DNA from: Sphingomonas kaistensis
GTDB lineage: Bacteria; Pseudomonadota; Alphaproteobacteria; Sphingomonadales; Sphingomonadaceae
NCBI RefSeq assembly: GCF_011927725.1
Contig: NZ_JAATJC010000001.1
Location: 875,001-939,000 of the forward strand
DNA length: 64,000 bases
Direction: 5' to 3'
A program made the translations under genes and the position numbers. Position 1 is the stretch's first letter. The number at the start of each line of letters is the position of its first letter. The notes below the pieces were generated by a model. The model ran no database searches. It had not been told where the DNA came from and saw nothing but the letters and a program-made list of their open reading frames with translations. Shown here piece after piece: positions 17,175-24,416 of the stretch.

Positions 17175-17552
17175 CTACCAGAACAACTTGCCGCCGCGGC
17201 CCTGTTTGCCCGCGCGACCGCGGAACATCTGGAGGTACATCCACAGGCCCGACAGCGCGAAGAAGATCAGCGCGGCGCCGGACAGCATGGCGAGCGCAGT
17301 GCCGAGCGGACCGAATTCCTCGCCCGAATGGAGGTGGTGGAGGAAGCCGACCCAGGCGCGGGCACTGTCGGGCGCGGGCTTGGGGCGGCAGGTCATGGTG
17401 TCGGGGCAGGTGAAGCCGGCTGGCGCGGCGGCGGCAGGCGCGGGCTGTCCCTCGGCGACCAGGCTGGCGGCATGGCTCATCAGCCCGGTGACCGCGATGA
17501 ACAGGATGAGGAGGCCGAACAGGACGCTCAGCCAGCGGTGCCATTTTCGCAT
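17175..17552 (-). CDS. PepSY-associated membrane protein
   Basis: A 125-residue protein starting MRKWHRWLSVLFGLLILFIAVTG, the opening helix typical of PepSY_TM (PiuB-like) proteins often linked to iron or flavin-dependent reductases. A periplasmic loop with two cysteines (FTCPDTMTC) and a WVGFLHHLHSGEEFG segment follows, then a second membrane helix (ALAMLSGAALIFFALSGLWMYL) and a basic C-terminus. The His-rich HHLHSG could bind haem or metal. It is much shorter than full PepSY_TM proteins, so it may be a small two-helix relative. Confidence 0.7.
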   Translation of the reverse strand: MRKWHRWLSVLFGLLILFIAVTGLMSHAASLVAEGQPAPAAAAPAGFTCPDTMTCRPKPAPDSARAWVGFLHHLHSGEEFGPLGTALAMLSGAALIFFALSGLWMYLQMFRGRAGKQGRGGKLFW

Positions 17553-17724
17553 CAGCTTGTTCCCCAGATGACGGCAAGAAGGATGGTGGTTGCGGCGCCG
17601 AAGCGGTCCCGGCGAGTGCTCATCCGGTCGTTCGCCGTGCGTCGAGGCGCGAACGAAACGGTAGTGCATCGAAACCCGATGCCGGGCGTTCAGCGCTCAT
17701 CTCATTTCTCATAGGAGCATGATC

Positions 17725-17982
17725 ATGGCCGACACCAGCAACATCCGCGAGCATATGGAAGTGATCGGCGCCGACGGCGTCCATGTCGGCACCGTCGACA
17801 AGGTCGAGGGCGATCGGATCAAGCTGACCAAGAAGGACAGCGGCGCCGAGATCGAGGGTGCCGAGGGTTCGCATGCCGGGCATCACCACTTCATCTCGAC
17901 CGGCCTCGTCGCCGAAGTCGAAGGCGACCAGGTCCGGCTGTCGGCAACCGCCGCCAACGCCGCGACCTTTATCGAGGAATAA
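17725..17982 (+). CDS. DUF2171 family protein
   Basis: An 85-residue PRC-barrel-like protein of DUF2171 (IREHMEVIGADGVHVGTVDKVEGDRIKLTKKDSG, then HHHFISTGLVAEVEGDQVRLS). Often induced under general stress in alphaproteobacteria; molecular role unknown. ATG 17725 was preferred to 17719 because AGGAG (17713-17717) is seven bases from it but only one from the other. It stands alone on the plus strand in a minus-strand neighbourhood. Confidence 0.82.
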   Translation: MADTSNIREHMEVIGADGVHVGTVDKVEGDRIKLTKKDSGAEIEGAEGSHAGHHHFISTGLVAEVEGDQVRLSATAANAATFIEE

Positions 17983-17990
17983 GCGCGCCG

Positions 17991-18017
17991 CTCCCCCGTC
18001 ACCGCGTGACGGGGGAG
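17991..18017. terminator. Strong 12-bp hairpin after the DUF2171 gene
   Basis: CTCCCCCGTCAC (17991-18002) and GTGACGGGGGAG (18006-18017) pair perfectly around a CGC loop, eight bases after the DUF2171 stop. No T-run follows on the plus strand, so it may be a Rho-assisted terminator, an RNA-stabilising hairpin or a member of an intergenic palindrome family. Confidence 0.5.
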
Positions 18018-18112
18018 GTTGCGACCTCGATCCCCGTAGCAGGCGGATCGCGCTGAGGGCGGCCGCGTGAAACCGACGGCCATGCCCTTGGGCCGGGTGC
18101 GTCCCCGACGCA

Positions 18113-18499
18113 TCACTCTTCCTTCCGCGCGAAGATGCCGACCCGGGCGACACACGCCCAGGCGAACGCCGCGAGGATCAGCAGGAACGGCGACCACAGC
18201 AGCAGAAACAGCGCATTCTCGCGCCAGCCGACGCCCAGCAATTTGGGGCTGATGGCGAGATAGAAGCACTTGCGGGTGCAGCTGGTGTAGGCCTCGGGCC
18301 AGCCATCAATGGCATAGTCGAGCCACAGGCGCAGGGCCGCCCAATTAAAGATCAGCAGGAATACGCCGGCGAATGCCATCGCTCGTCGTTGCGGTGCACT
18401 AGCCGGTCCGACCGACCGTCCGGGAAAGGAGCGGATACCGAGGATCAGACCCGCGGCCAGTCCACCTGCAGACAGGCTGACCAGCAGCGGCTCGATCAC
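18113..18499 (-). CDS. Membrane protein of the small-protein cascade (128 aa)
   Basis: A 128-residue protein with about three membrane segments: LLVSLSAGGLAAGLILGI, AGVFLLIFNWAALRLWLDYA and NALFLLLWSPFLLILAAFAWA. A loop holds two cysteines (YTSCTRKCFY). The start is GTG 18499, overlapping the stop of the 76-residue gene (GTGA). It is the last and longest member of five tightly overlapping genes. No family recognised. Confidence 0.6.
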   Translation of the reverse strand: MIEPLLVSLSAGGLAAGLILGIRSFPGRSVGPASAPQRRAMAFAGVFLLIFNWAALRLWLDYAIDGWPEAYTSCTRKCFYLAISPKLLGVGWRENALFLLLWSPFLLILAAFAWACVARVGIFARKEE

Positions 18500-18726
18500 C
18501 TTTGCGCCTCGTTGGCGAACTCCGGATAGGGCTCGGTCGTCGCATAGGCGATCGCGAAGCCGCCGAGCACCAGTCCAAAGGCAAGCAGCATCATGCCCGC
18601 GATCAGCTGGGCGGTGGACTTGCGCGATTCGCCGACCCGCCCGCGCAAGGCGGCGATCAGCGTGAACAGGCCGAGCAGCGCGCTGAGGCCGCCGAGGACC
18701 AGGAACAGGATGTTGGCGCCGCTCAT
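18496..18726 (-). CDS. Membrane protein of the small-protein cascade (76 aa)
   Basis: A 76-residue protein with two membrane helices (ILFLVLGGLSALLGLFTLIAA and AGMMLLAFGLVLGGFAIAY) around a basic loop (RGRVGESRKS). The ATG (18724-18726) overlaps the stop of the 73-residue gene. Function unknown. The topology (N-in or N-out hairpin) resembles small accessory subunits, but nothing specific can be claimed. Confidence 0.6.
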   Translation of the reverse strand: MSGANILFLVLGGLSALLGLFTLIAALRGRVGESRKSTAQLIAGMMLLAFGLVLGGFAIAYATTEPYPEFANEAQR

Positions 18727-18944
18727 CGCTGCACATCCAGCCAGCCGCCGAAGACCCCTGCCAGCATGAAGATCAGCAGGAGCGGGCCGGCGATCATCAT
18801 CATCAGGCCGAACCGGTGCGTGTCGGCGAGGCTTCGTTCCGGCCAGGGCGAGGCGGCCATGCGGCGGAAGCGGAGGCCAACCGCGAAAGCCCCCAAGGAA
18901 ACCAGGGCGGCCAAGGCGAGGAACAGGATCTGGTCGTCGGTCAT
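18723..18944 (-). CDS. Membrane protein of the small-protein cascade (73 aa)
   Basis: A 73-residue protein with a hydrophobic first helix (ILFLALAALVSLGAFAVGL), a basic/aromatic loop (RFRRMAASPWPERS) and a second helix (FGLMMMIAGPLLLIFMLAGVF). Coupled downstream by ATGA to the 76-residue gene; separated by only 7 bp from the 32-residue gene upstream. No family recognised. Confidence 0.6.
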   Translation of the reverse strand: MTDDQILFLALAALVSLGAFAVGLRFRRMAASPWPERSLADTHRFGLMMMIAGPLLLIFMLAGVFGGWLDVQR

Positions 18945-18951
18945 GCCTGCC

Positions 18952-19050
18952 TCAACGCTTGTTGCGCTGGTTCGCGCCGACCCACGCGCCGAGCACGATC
19001 ACGCCGCTGGCGAGGATGAACAGCACAACCGGGCTGGCGAGCAGGCTCAT
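18952..19050 (-). CDS. Microprotein, single membrane helix (32 aa)
   Basis: A 32-residue ORF: MSLLASPVVLFILASGVIVL followed by GAWVGANQRNKR. It is essentially one membrane helix with a basic C-terminus. The start (CAT 19048-19050) overlaps the stop of the 25-residue gene (ATGA) and the stop (TCA 18952-18954) is 7 bp before the next start. The packing between two other small frames is the main support. Confidence 0.5.
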   Translation of the reverse strand: MSLLASPVVLFILASGVIVLGAWVGANQRNKR

Positions 19051-19124
19051 CGGCGGAGATTGCGTCCGCGCAGGATGAAATAGACCGCGGCGGCGAGCGC
19101 GACGAGAATGATGATCTTCACCAT
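19047..19124 (-). CDS. Microprotein, single membrane helix (25 aa)
   Basis: A 25-residue ORF reading MVKIIILVALAAAVYFILRG then RNLRR: one membrane helix ending in arginines. It is the first of five tightly packed frames, overlapping the 32-residue gene by ATGA. Support comes from hydrophobicity and coupling, not from similarity. Confidence 0.45.
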   Translation of the reverse strand: MVKIIILVALAAAVYFILRGRNLRR

Positions 19125-19260
19125 GGGTTTTTCATCCTCGTTCGCTCGGCGGGTGAAGGCAGCTGGCCCCCACCCGTCCTTCTCCCTTCCCCGCGAGCGG
19201 GAGAGGGATCAGGCGATCACTGGCAGGACAGCGTGCCGGGACTGCCAATGCTGCCGGGCA

Positions 19261-21141
19261 TCATTGGCACGCAAGGCACTCGTCATAATCGGTGGTGGCG
19301 AGCTCATACTTGGGCGCTTCGGCGGTGTTGTCCGCCTCGACCCCGCCGGCGAAGCCCGCGCGCTGCACCGACTTGGACCGCAGGTAGTAGAGCGACTTGA
19401 TGCCGAGCTCCCAGGCGCGGAAGTGGAGCATCATCAGGTCCCACTTGTCGACGTCGGCCGGGATGAACAGGTTCAGCGAGGTGGCCTGGTCGATGTAGGG
19501 CGTGCGGTCGGCGGCAAGCTCGATCAGCCAGCGCTGGTCGATCTCGAAGCTGGTCTTGTAGGTCGCCTTTTCGTCGTCCGACAGGAAGTCGAGGTGCTGG
19601 ACGCTGCCACCCTGCTCGAGGATCGAGTTCCAGACATTGTCCGAATTCTTCGACTTCTCCGCGAGGAGCTTCTCGAGATAGGGATTGCGGATCGAGAAGG
19701 AGCCCGACAGCGTCTTGTGGGTGTAGACGTTGGCCGGGATCGGCTCGATGCAGGCGGAGGTGCCGCCGCAGATGATCGAGATCGACGCGGTCGGCGCGAT
19801 CGCCATCTTGCAGCTGAACCGCTCCATCACGCCCATGTCGGCGGCGTCGGGGCAAGGCCCACGCTCGGTCGCGAGGTGCAGCGAGGCTTCGTCGACCTGT
19901 GCCTTGACGTGCTTGAAGATCTTGAGGTTCCAGCTCTTCGCCATCGCTCCTTCGAACGGCAGGCCGCGGGCCTGGAGGAAGGAGTGGAAGCCCATCACAC
20001 CGAGGCCGACCGAGCGTTCGCGCATCGCGCTATACTTGGCCCGTGCCATCTCTTCCGGAGCGCGGTCGATATAGTCGGTCAGCACGTTGTCGAGGAAGCG
20101 CATGACGTCCTCGATGAACTGCTTGTCGCCGTTCCACTCGTCCCACGTTTCGAGGTTGAGCGAGGAGAGGCAGCAAACCGCGGTACGGTCGGCGCCGAGG
20201 TGGTCCTTGCCGGTCGGAAGGGTGATTTCCGAGCACAGGTTCGAGGTTGACACCTTGAGCCCGAGGTCGCGGTGGTGCTTCGGCATCGACCGGTTCACCT
20301 GGTCGATGAAGATGATGTACGGCTCGCCCGTCGCGAGGCGCGTCTCGACCAGCTTCTGGAACAGCGAGCGGGCGTCGACCTTGCCGCGTTCCGACTGGTC
20401 CTTGGGGCTGCGCAGGGTGAACTCGCCACCCTCGCGAACGCATTCCATGAATTCGTCGGTGATCAGCACGCCGTGGTGGAGGTTCAATGCCTTGCGGTTG
20501 AAATCGCCCGACGGCTTCCGGATCTCGAGGAATTCCTCGATCTCGGGGTGCGAGACGTCGAGGTAGCAGGCGGCCGAACCGCGGCGCAGCGAGCCCTGGC
20601 TGATCGCGAGGGTCAGCGAGTCCATGACGCGCACGAACGGAATGATGCCGCTGGTCTTGCCGTTGAGGCCGACCGGCTCGCCGATCCCGCGGACGTTGCC
20701 CCAGTAGGTGCCAATGCCGCCGCCCTTGGAGGCGAGCCAGACGTTCTCGTTCCAGGTGTCGACGATGCCGTTCAGGCTGTCGGACACGCTGTTGAGGTAG
20801 CAGCTGATCGGCAGGCCGCGGCCGGTGCCGCCGTTGGACAGGACGGGCGTCGCCGGCATGAACCACAAGCGCGAGATATAGTCGTACACGCGCTGGGCAT
20901 GCGCCTCGTCGTCGGCATAGGCCGAGGCGACGCGGGCGAACAGGTCCTGGTAGCCTTCGCCGGGAAGGAGATAGCGGTCGTTCAGCGTTTCCTTGCCGAA
21001 GTCGGTGAGGAGCGCGTCACGCGACGTGTCGGTGGTCACCGAGAAGCGGCGCGCGTCGACCGTCTTGCTGTCCTTCTTCGCCATTGCCGGCGCAGTGGTG
21101 GTGTCGGCGCTGCCGACCTCGCTGCTGCTCGAGAAGTCCAT
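19261..21141 (-). CDS. nrdA: Class Ia ribonucleoside-diphosphate reductase subunit alpha
   Basis: A 626-residue catalytic subunit that reduces ribonucleoside diphosphates. Seen: SLNGIVDTWNENVWLASKGGGIGTYWGNVRG in the barrel, the catalytic N-x-C-x-E in TSNLCSEITLP, and the redox-active C-terminal pair ECLACQ. The N-terminus (from DARRFSVTTDTS) goes straight into the alpha-helical domain; I see no ATP-cone, so the usual dATP activity-site switch may be missing. The start at 21141 is set by a strong AGGAGG eleven bases upstream, although the frame extends a further 18 codons. Its partner nrdB lies about 3.1 kb downstream on the same strand. Confidence 0.95.
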   Translation of the reverse strand: MDFSSSSEVGSADTTTAPAMAKKDSKTVDARRFSVTTDTSRDALLTDFGKETLNDRYLLPGEGYQDLFARVASAYADDEAHAQRVYDYISRLWFMPATPVLSNGGTGRGLPISCYLNSVSDSLNGIVDTWNENVWLASKGGGIGTYWGNVRGIGEPVGLNGKTSGIIPFVRVMDSLTLAISQGSLRRGSAACYLDVSHPEIEEFLEIRKPSGDFNRKALNLHHGVLITDEFMECVREGGEFTLRSPKDQSERGKVDARSLFQKLVETRLATGEPYIIFIDQVNRSMPKHHRDLGLKVSTSNLCSEITLPTGKDHLGADRTAVCCLSSLNLETWDEWNGDKQFIEDVMRFLDNVLTDYIDRAPEEMARAKYSAMRERSVGLGVMGFHSFLQARGLPFEGAMAKSWNLKIFKHVKAQVDEASLHLATERGPCPDAADMGVMERFSCKMAIAPTASISIICGGTSACIEPIPANVYTHKTLSGSFSIRNPYLEKLLAEKSKNSDNVWNSILEQGGSVQHLDFLSDDEKATYKTSFEIDQRWLIELAADRTPYIDQATSLNLFIPADVDKWDLMMLHFRAWELGIKSLYYLRSKSVQRAGFAGGVEADNTAEAPKYELATTDYDECLACQ

Positions 21142-21263
21142 GCTAATTCCTCCTAGCGGTCCGAATCGACCGCGCCGTGTTCCCGTTCCGTTCACGGACG
21201 AGGGATGCGCCCATCGACCGCGATTCGCTAGGGTCTTGGGGTGGGTCGGAGCGCTTGTCCCCG

Positions 21264-21312
21264 CTATCCACAGGGACGACTTCTCCCCTCACCGGGAAGA
21301 TAGTTATCCCCA
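21264..21312. promoter_or_regulatory. DnaA-box-like motifs upstream of nrdA
   Basis: CTATCCACA (21264-21272) and TTATCCCCA (21304-21312) each match the DnaA box TTATCCACA at eight of nine positions. A third, TTATCCACC, lies on the minus strand at 21420-21428. Together with the perfect box upstream of nrdB they suggest DnaA-linked control of ribonucleotide reductase, as known in E. coli. Confidence 0.4.
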
Positions 21313-21320
21313 GCGTCAAC

Positions 21321-21366
21321 CACAAGTTTGTGCGTCGAAACCCCAAGTCCGCTACAACATCTTGTG
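21321..21366. promoter_or_regulatory. Candidate NrdR box pair upstream of nrdA
   Basis: CACAAGTTTGTG (21321-21332) and ACAACATCTTGTG (21354-21366) are imperfect palindromes of the ACA-AT-TTGTG type with centres about 33 bp apart, near three helical turns. NrdR binds paired boxes of this general form in front of ribonucleotide reductase operons. The consensus match was judged by eye. Confidence 0.35.
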
Positions 21367-21914
21367 CTTTGACCCGGGCCGGGGCGCAAGCCGGAAAATG
21401 CGAAGCGACGTTAATTTGCGGTGGATAATGTGGCTGTGACGACGCAGTTGCGCAGCGCCGATCGTCGCCCTCCGCGGGCGCGGGCGACCGGGCGCTGAAT
21501 GGCGGCAGCAAGAGGCGCTGTTGATCCCACTGGCCTTTGGTCCATGGCAGCCCGACACCTTGAAAAAGGCGGATTGCCGCCGTATCTGGCGCCCGCGGAC
21601 CGGGCCCCTCTGGCGCCCCCTGCATGCCCCCAGCGGCTGCAGGAGCGTGATGTCGGACCGCACGCATCGGAGCTTTCCGATCGCTTGCAGGCCCGGCGCG
21701 ACTTTTCCCGTTCCCTGAGGTCTGTCCTGCGTTCGAGGGCTCCGTTCGGCTTTGCGATGTCGTTCAGAGGAGTGTCGAACCATGGCTGACCTGCCGACCA
21801 AGGCCGTGACATCGTCGAGACACGATGCCGCGTCCGCCGTGTCATCAGCCTGCAATATTGATGTCACAATGGCGCTGGCGAGGGCGCCGGCCGGGCGACC
21901 CGAATGCCAGGGAT

Positions 21915-22574
21915 ATGCGCACCATGATGACCCGTTTGCTTGGAGCGGCGCTTGCCGTCAGCCTGTCGAGCCCGGCGCTTGCCGAGGACAATTATCTCGA
22001 GGGCTGGTTCGAGGGCACCATCTCCAAGGAGTTCGAGAGCGGGACGTTTGTGCAGTTCCAGACCCAGCAACGGGCGCGCGGCAGCAGCAATCCGACCGGG
22101 GACAACCAGACCTATCGCCTGTGGGTGGGACAGGAGTTCGGCTCCGTGAAGGCGAGCGTCGGCCTGCACCGCAGCAAGGAAGGCGCCACCAAGGAGACCC
22201 GGCTGATCCAGCAGGCGAGTTACGACGTCGGCTCGTTCGGGCTCAAGGGCCGCACGCGGCTCGAGCAGCGCTTCATCGACGACGCCGACAAGACCGGGTG
22301 GCGGGTTCGCCAGCGGCTCGGCTACGCGATTCCGCTGACGGAGGAAAAAGGCGGGTGGAAGCTCGCCGGCAGCGCCGAGGGCTTCCTGACGTTGCGCTCG
22401 ACCAGCCGCGGCGGGGACACCGGGATCACCGGCCTGCGCACCTTTGTCGGGTTCGAGCGGAGCCTCGGCCAGGTCGACCTGGGAGTGGGCTACACCCGCC
22501 AGCAGAGCATCCGCAAGAATGCGCCCGACCGGGTCGGCCACGCACCCACCTTGAACCTAACCCTCAACCTTTGA
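21915..22574 (+). CDS. DUF2490 outer-envelope protein
   Basis: A 219-residue exported protein. The signal peptide is MRTMMTRLLGAALAVSLSSPALA. The mature part matches DUF2490, a predicted outer-membrane beta-barrel family: YLEGWFEGTISKEF, QTYRLWVGQEFG, TRLEQRFID, RVRQRLGYAIPL and LRTFVGFERSLG are alternating amphipathic strands, ending TLNLTLNL with a hydrophobic last strand. ATG 21924 is an alternative start. Function unknown. terC follows 44 bp downstream. Confidence 0.8.
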   Translation: MRTMMTRLLGAALAVSLSSPALAEDNYLEGWFEGTISKEFESGTFVQFQTQQRARGSSNPTGDNQTYRLWVGQEFGSVKASVGLHRSKEGATKETRLIQQASYDVGSFGLKGRTRLEQRFIDDADKTGWRVRQRLGYAIPLTEEKGGWKLAGSAEGFLTLRSTSRGGDTGITGLRTFVGFERSLGQVDLGVGYTRQQSIRKNAPDRVGHAPTLNLTLNL

Positions 22575-22618
22575 GCCGCCCCGATGGCGCGGCTCGCGCG
22601 CTTTAGGAGCCGCCCACC

Positions 22619-23692
22619 ATGGAATTCCTGTTCACCGTCTGGCTCGGGACCCCCGTGTGGTTCTGGCTGGCGTTCGTCGGCATCGTCGCCGGCCTGACCG
22701 CCTTCGACCTCGGCTTCCTCCACAAGGAGGACAAGGAGATGGGGATCGGCGAGAGCCTGAAGCTCTCCGCCTTCTACATCTCGATCGCGCTGGCGTTCGG
22801 CATCTGGGTCTATTTCCAGAAGACCGCGGCGCTGGGCGAGGCGGCGGGGACCGAGCTGACGGTCGCCTATTACACCGCCTTCTTCATCGAAAAGGCGCTG
22901 TCGATCGACAATGTCTTCGTGATCAGCCTGATCTTCACCTATTTCGCGATTCCGGCGAAATACCAGTACCGCGCGCTGCTGTGGGGCATCATCGGCGTGA
23001 TCGTGCTGCGCGGGATCATGATCGGCGTCGGTGCGGCGGTGGTCCAGCAATACGCCTGGGTGCTGTACTTCTTCGCCGCCTTCCTGGTGTTCACCGGAAT
23101 CAAGATGCTGTTCGCCGGTGACAAGCCGATGGACATCGAGCATAATCCGGTGATCCGCTGGATCAGCCGCCACATGCGGGTGACCAAGGAGCTGCACGAC
23201 GAGAAGTTCTTCGTCGAGGTCGCCGACGACAAGACCGGCAAGATGGTGCGGGCGGCGACGCCGCTGTTCCTGGCGCTGGTCGTCATCAACCTCGCGGACC
23301 TGGTGTTCGCGGTCGACAGCGTGCCGGCGGTATTCGCGATCACCACCGACACCTTCATCGTCTACACCAGCAACATCATGGCGATCCTCGGCCTACGCGC
23401 GCTCTACTTCGCGCTGGCGGCGATGGTGCACCGCTTCCATTATCTGAAATATGCGCTGGCGCTGGTGCTGGTGTTCATCGGCGCCAAGATCTTCATCGCC
23501 GACTTCCTGCTCGGCGGCGACAAGTTCCCGCCGCTGCTGAGCCTCGGCGTGACCGCGGGTCTGATCGCCGGCGGCGTGGTCTATTCGCTGGTCAAGACCA
23601 AGGGCGCCGAGGAGCCGCAGTGGCCCGCCGGGGAGGGGCCGGATGCGCCCCGCCGCCACCTCGACGAGCTGACCGACGGCAAGGCGCTGTAG
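22619..23692 (+). CDS. TerC/Alx family integral membrane protein
   Basis: A 357-residue polytopic protein of the TerC family, implicated in manganese export or metal loading of secreted proteins. The two diagnostic acidic membrane motifs are present: EKALSIDNVFVISLIF and DLVFAVDSVPAVFAITTD. About eight to nine membrane helices are visible and the soluble tail is acidic. A strong bidirectional terminator follows the stop. Confidence 0.92.
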   Translation: MEFLFTVWLGTPVWFWLAFVGIVAGLTAFDLGFLHKEDKEMGIGESLKLSAFYISIALAFGIWVYFQKTAALGEAAGTELTVAYYTAFFIEKALSIDNVFVISLIFTYFAIPAKYQYRALLWGIIGVIVLRGIMIGVGAAVVQQYAWVLYFFAAFLVFTGIKMLFAGDKPMDIEHNPVIRWISRHMRVTKELHDEKFFVEVADDKTGKMVRAATPLFLALVVINLADLVFAVDSVPAVFAITTDTFIVYTSNIMAILGLRALYFALAAMVHRFHYLKYALALVLVFIGAKIFIADFLLGGDKFPPLLSLGVTAGLIAGGVVYSLVKTKGAEEPQWPAGEGPDAPRRHLDELTDGKAL

Positions 23693-23701
23693 GCCGACGA
23701 A

Positions 23702-23731
23702 AAAGGGCCGCTGCGCGAACAGCGGCCCTTT
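23702..23731. terminator. Bidirectional Rho-independent terminator
   Basis: AAAGGGCCGCTG (23702-23713) and CAGCGGCCCTTT (23720-23731) form a perfect 12-bp stem with a six-base loop. On the minus strand the stem runs into TTTTTC. It lies between the convergent terC and DUF3617-like genes and can serve both. Confidence 0.9.
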
Positions 23732-23754
23732 GGTCGGGACAATTGCCCGGGTGC

Positions 23755-24267
23755 TTACGCCTTGGGCGCGCCGCCCGCCGCCGGCTCGGCGGTGCACTGG
23801 TCGGCGACCTTGCGGGCGGTGACCTCCTGGACCAGCTTGTAGTCGCCCGGGCCGGGAAAGCTGCTGCTGGCATTGACGGTGCCGGTGAAGCCCTCGGCGT
23901 CATACTTGCCATCGACCATGGTCATGACCTGGCCTTGCCCCTTGCGGTTGCAGTCGAGCGTCAGGTTCATTCGGCCGCTGCGGATATAGGGGTTCTGGAC
24001 CTGGCAGGTGTCGCCCTTGGCCGCGAGCAGCTCCGCCGCAGGGAGCCCGTCGGCGCCGACGCAGCCGCGGGTCGTGATCACGTCGCCGACCTTGGCGAAG
24101 GTCGGAAGCGGCGTCTTGTCGGCCGAGACCAGCGACTTGACGGTGGCGGTGACCTCATAGGTGCCGGGGACCAGGGTCGCGGGCGGCGCGGCCTTGGCCG
24201 CTTCCTTGGGCGCTTCCTGGCTGCAGGCCGCAAGCAGGACGGTGCCGAGCAGCACGATGTGTCGCAT
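23755..24267 (-). CDS. DUF3617-like lipoprotein
   Basis: A 170-residue lipoprotein. The signal peptide MRHIVLLGTVLLAAC ends in a lipobox (LLAAC, Cys15). The mature part follows the DUF3617 pattern: GTYEVTATVKSL, a first cysteine in TTRGCVGADG, then TCQVQNPYIRSGRMNLTLDC and a conserved VDGKYDAEGFTGTVN. Four cysteines could form two disulfides. The start at 24267 was chosen because the signal peptide begins there. Role unknown; shares a 149-bp upstream region with the LOV kinase. Confidence 0.75.
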   Translation of the reverse strand: MRHIVLLGTVLLAACSQEAPKEAAKAAPPATLVPGTYEVTATVKSLVSADKTPLPTFAKVGDVITTRGCVGADGLPAAELLAAKGDTCQVQNPYIRSGRMNLTLDCNRKGQGQVMTMVDGKYDAEGFTGTVNASSSFPGPGDYKLVQEVTARKVADQCTAEPAAGGAPKA

Positions 24268-24416
24268 GAACTTCAAACTCCCCCGAAATGAGACGTCCAG
24301 CTTAGCCGCACGGGGGCAGGACGCAACCGAGCGAGGAACAAGCCCGGTCAACAAGAGTCTGGCAATGACCGGTAAAAACGGTATCCCGCCGAAACCATCT
24401 TTCTCTGCGAGTCAGC

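Larger units (their letters stand above)
21142..21914. other. 773-bp intergenic region upstream of nrdA
   Basis: No gene in this stretch can be supported; several open frames of 65-175 codons on both strands have mixed, low-complexity compositions and no recognisable domain. The nrdA-proximal part (21260-21430) is AT-richer and holds three near-consensus DnaA boxes and two candidate NrdR boxes, listed separately. The remainder up to the DUF2490 gene shows nothing I can name. Confidence 0.6.

Noticed and set aside
21352-21867. Open frames (144-171 codons) upstream of nrdA
   Set aside because: Composition is Arg/Ser/Pro-rich with no domain and no ribosome site; they overlap DnaA-like and NrdR-like motifs.
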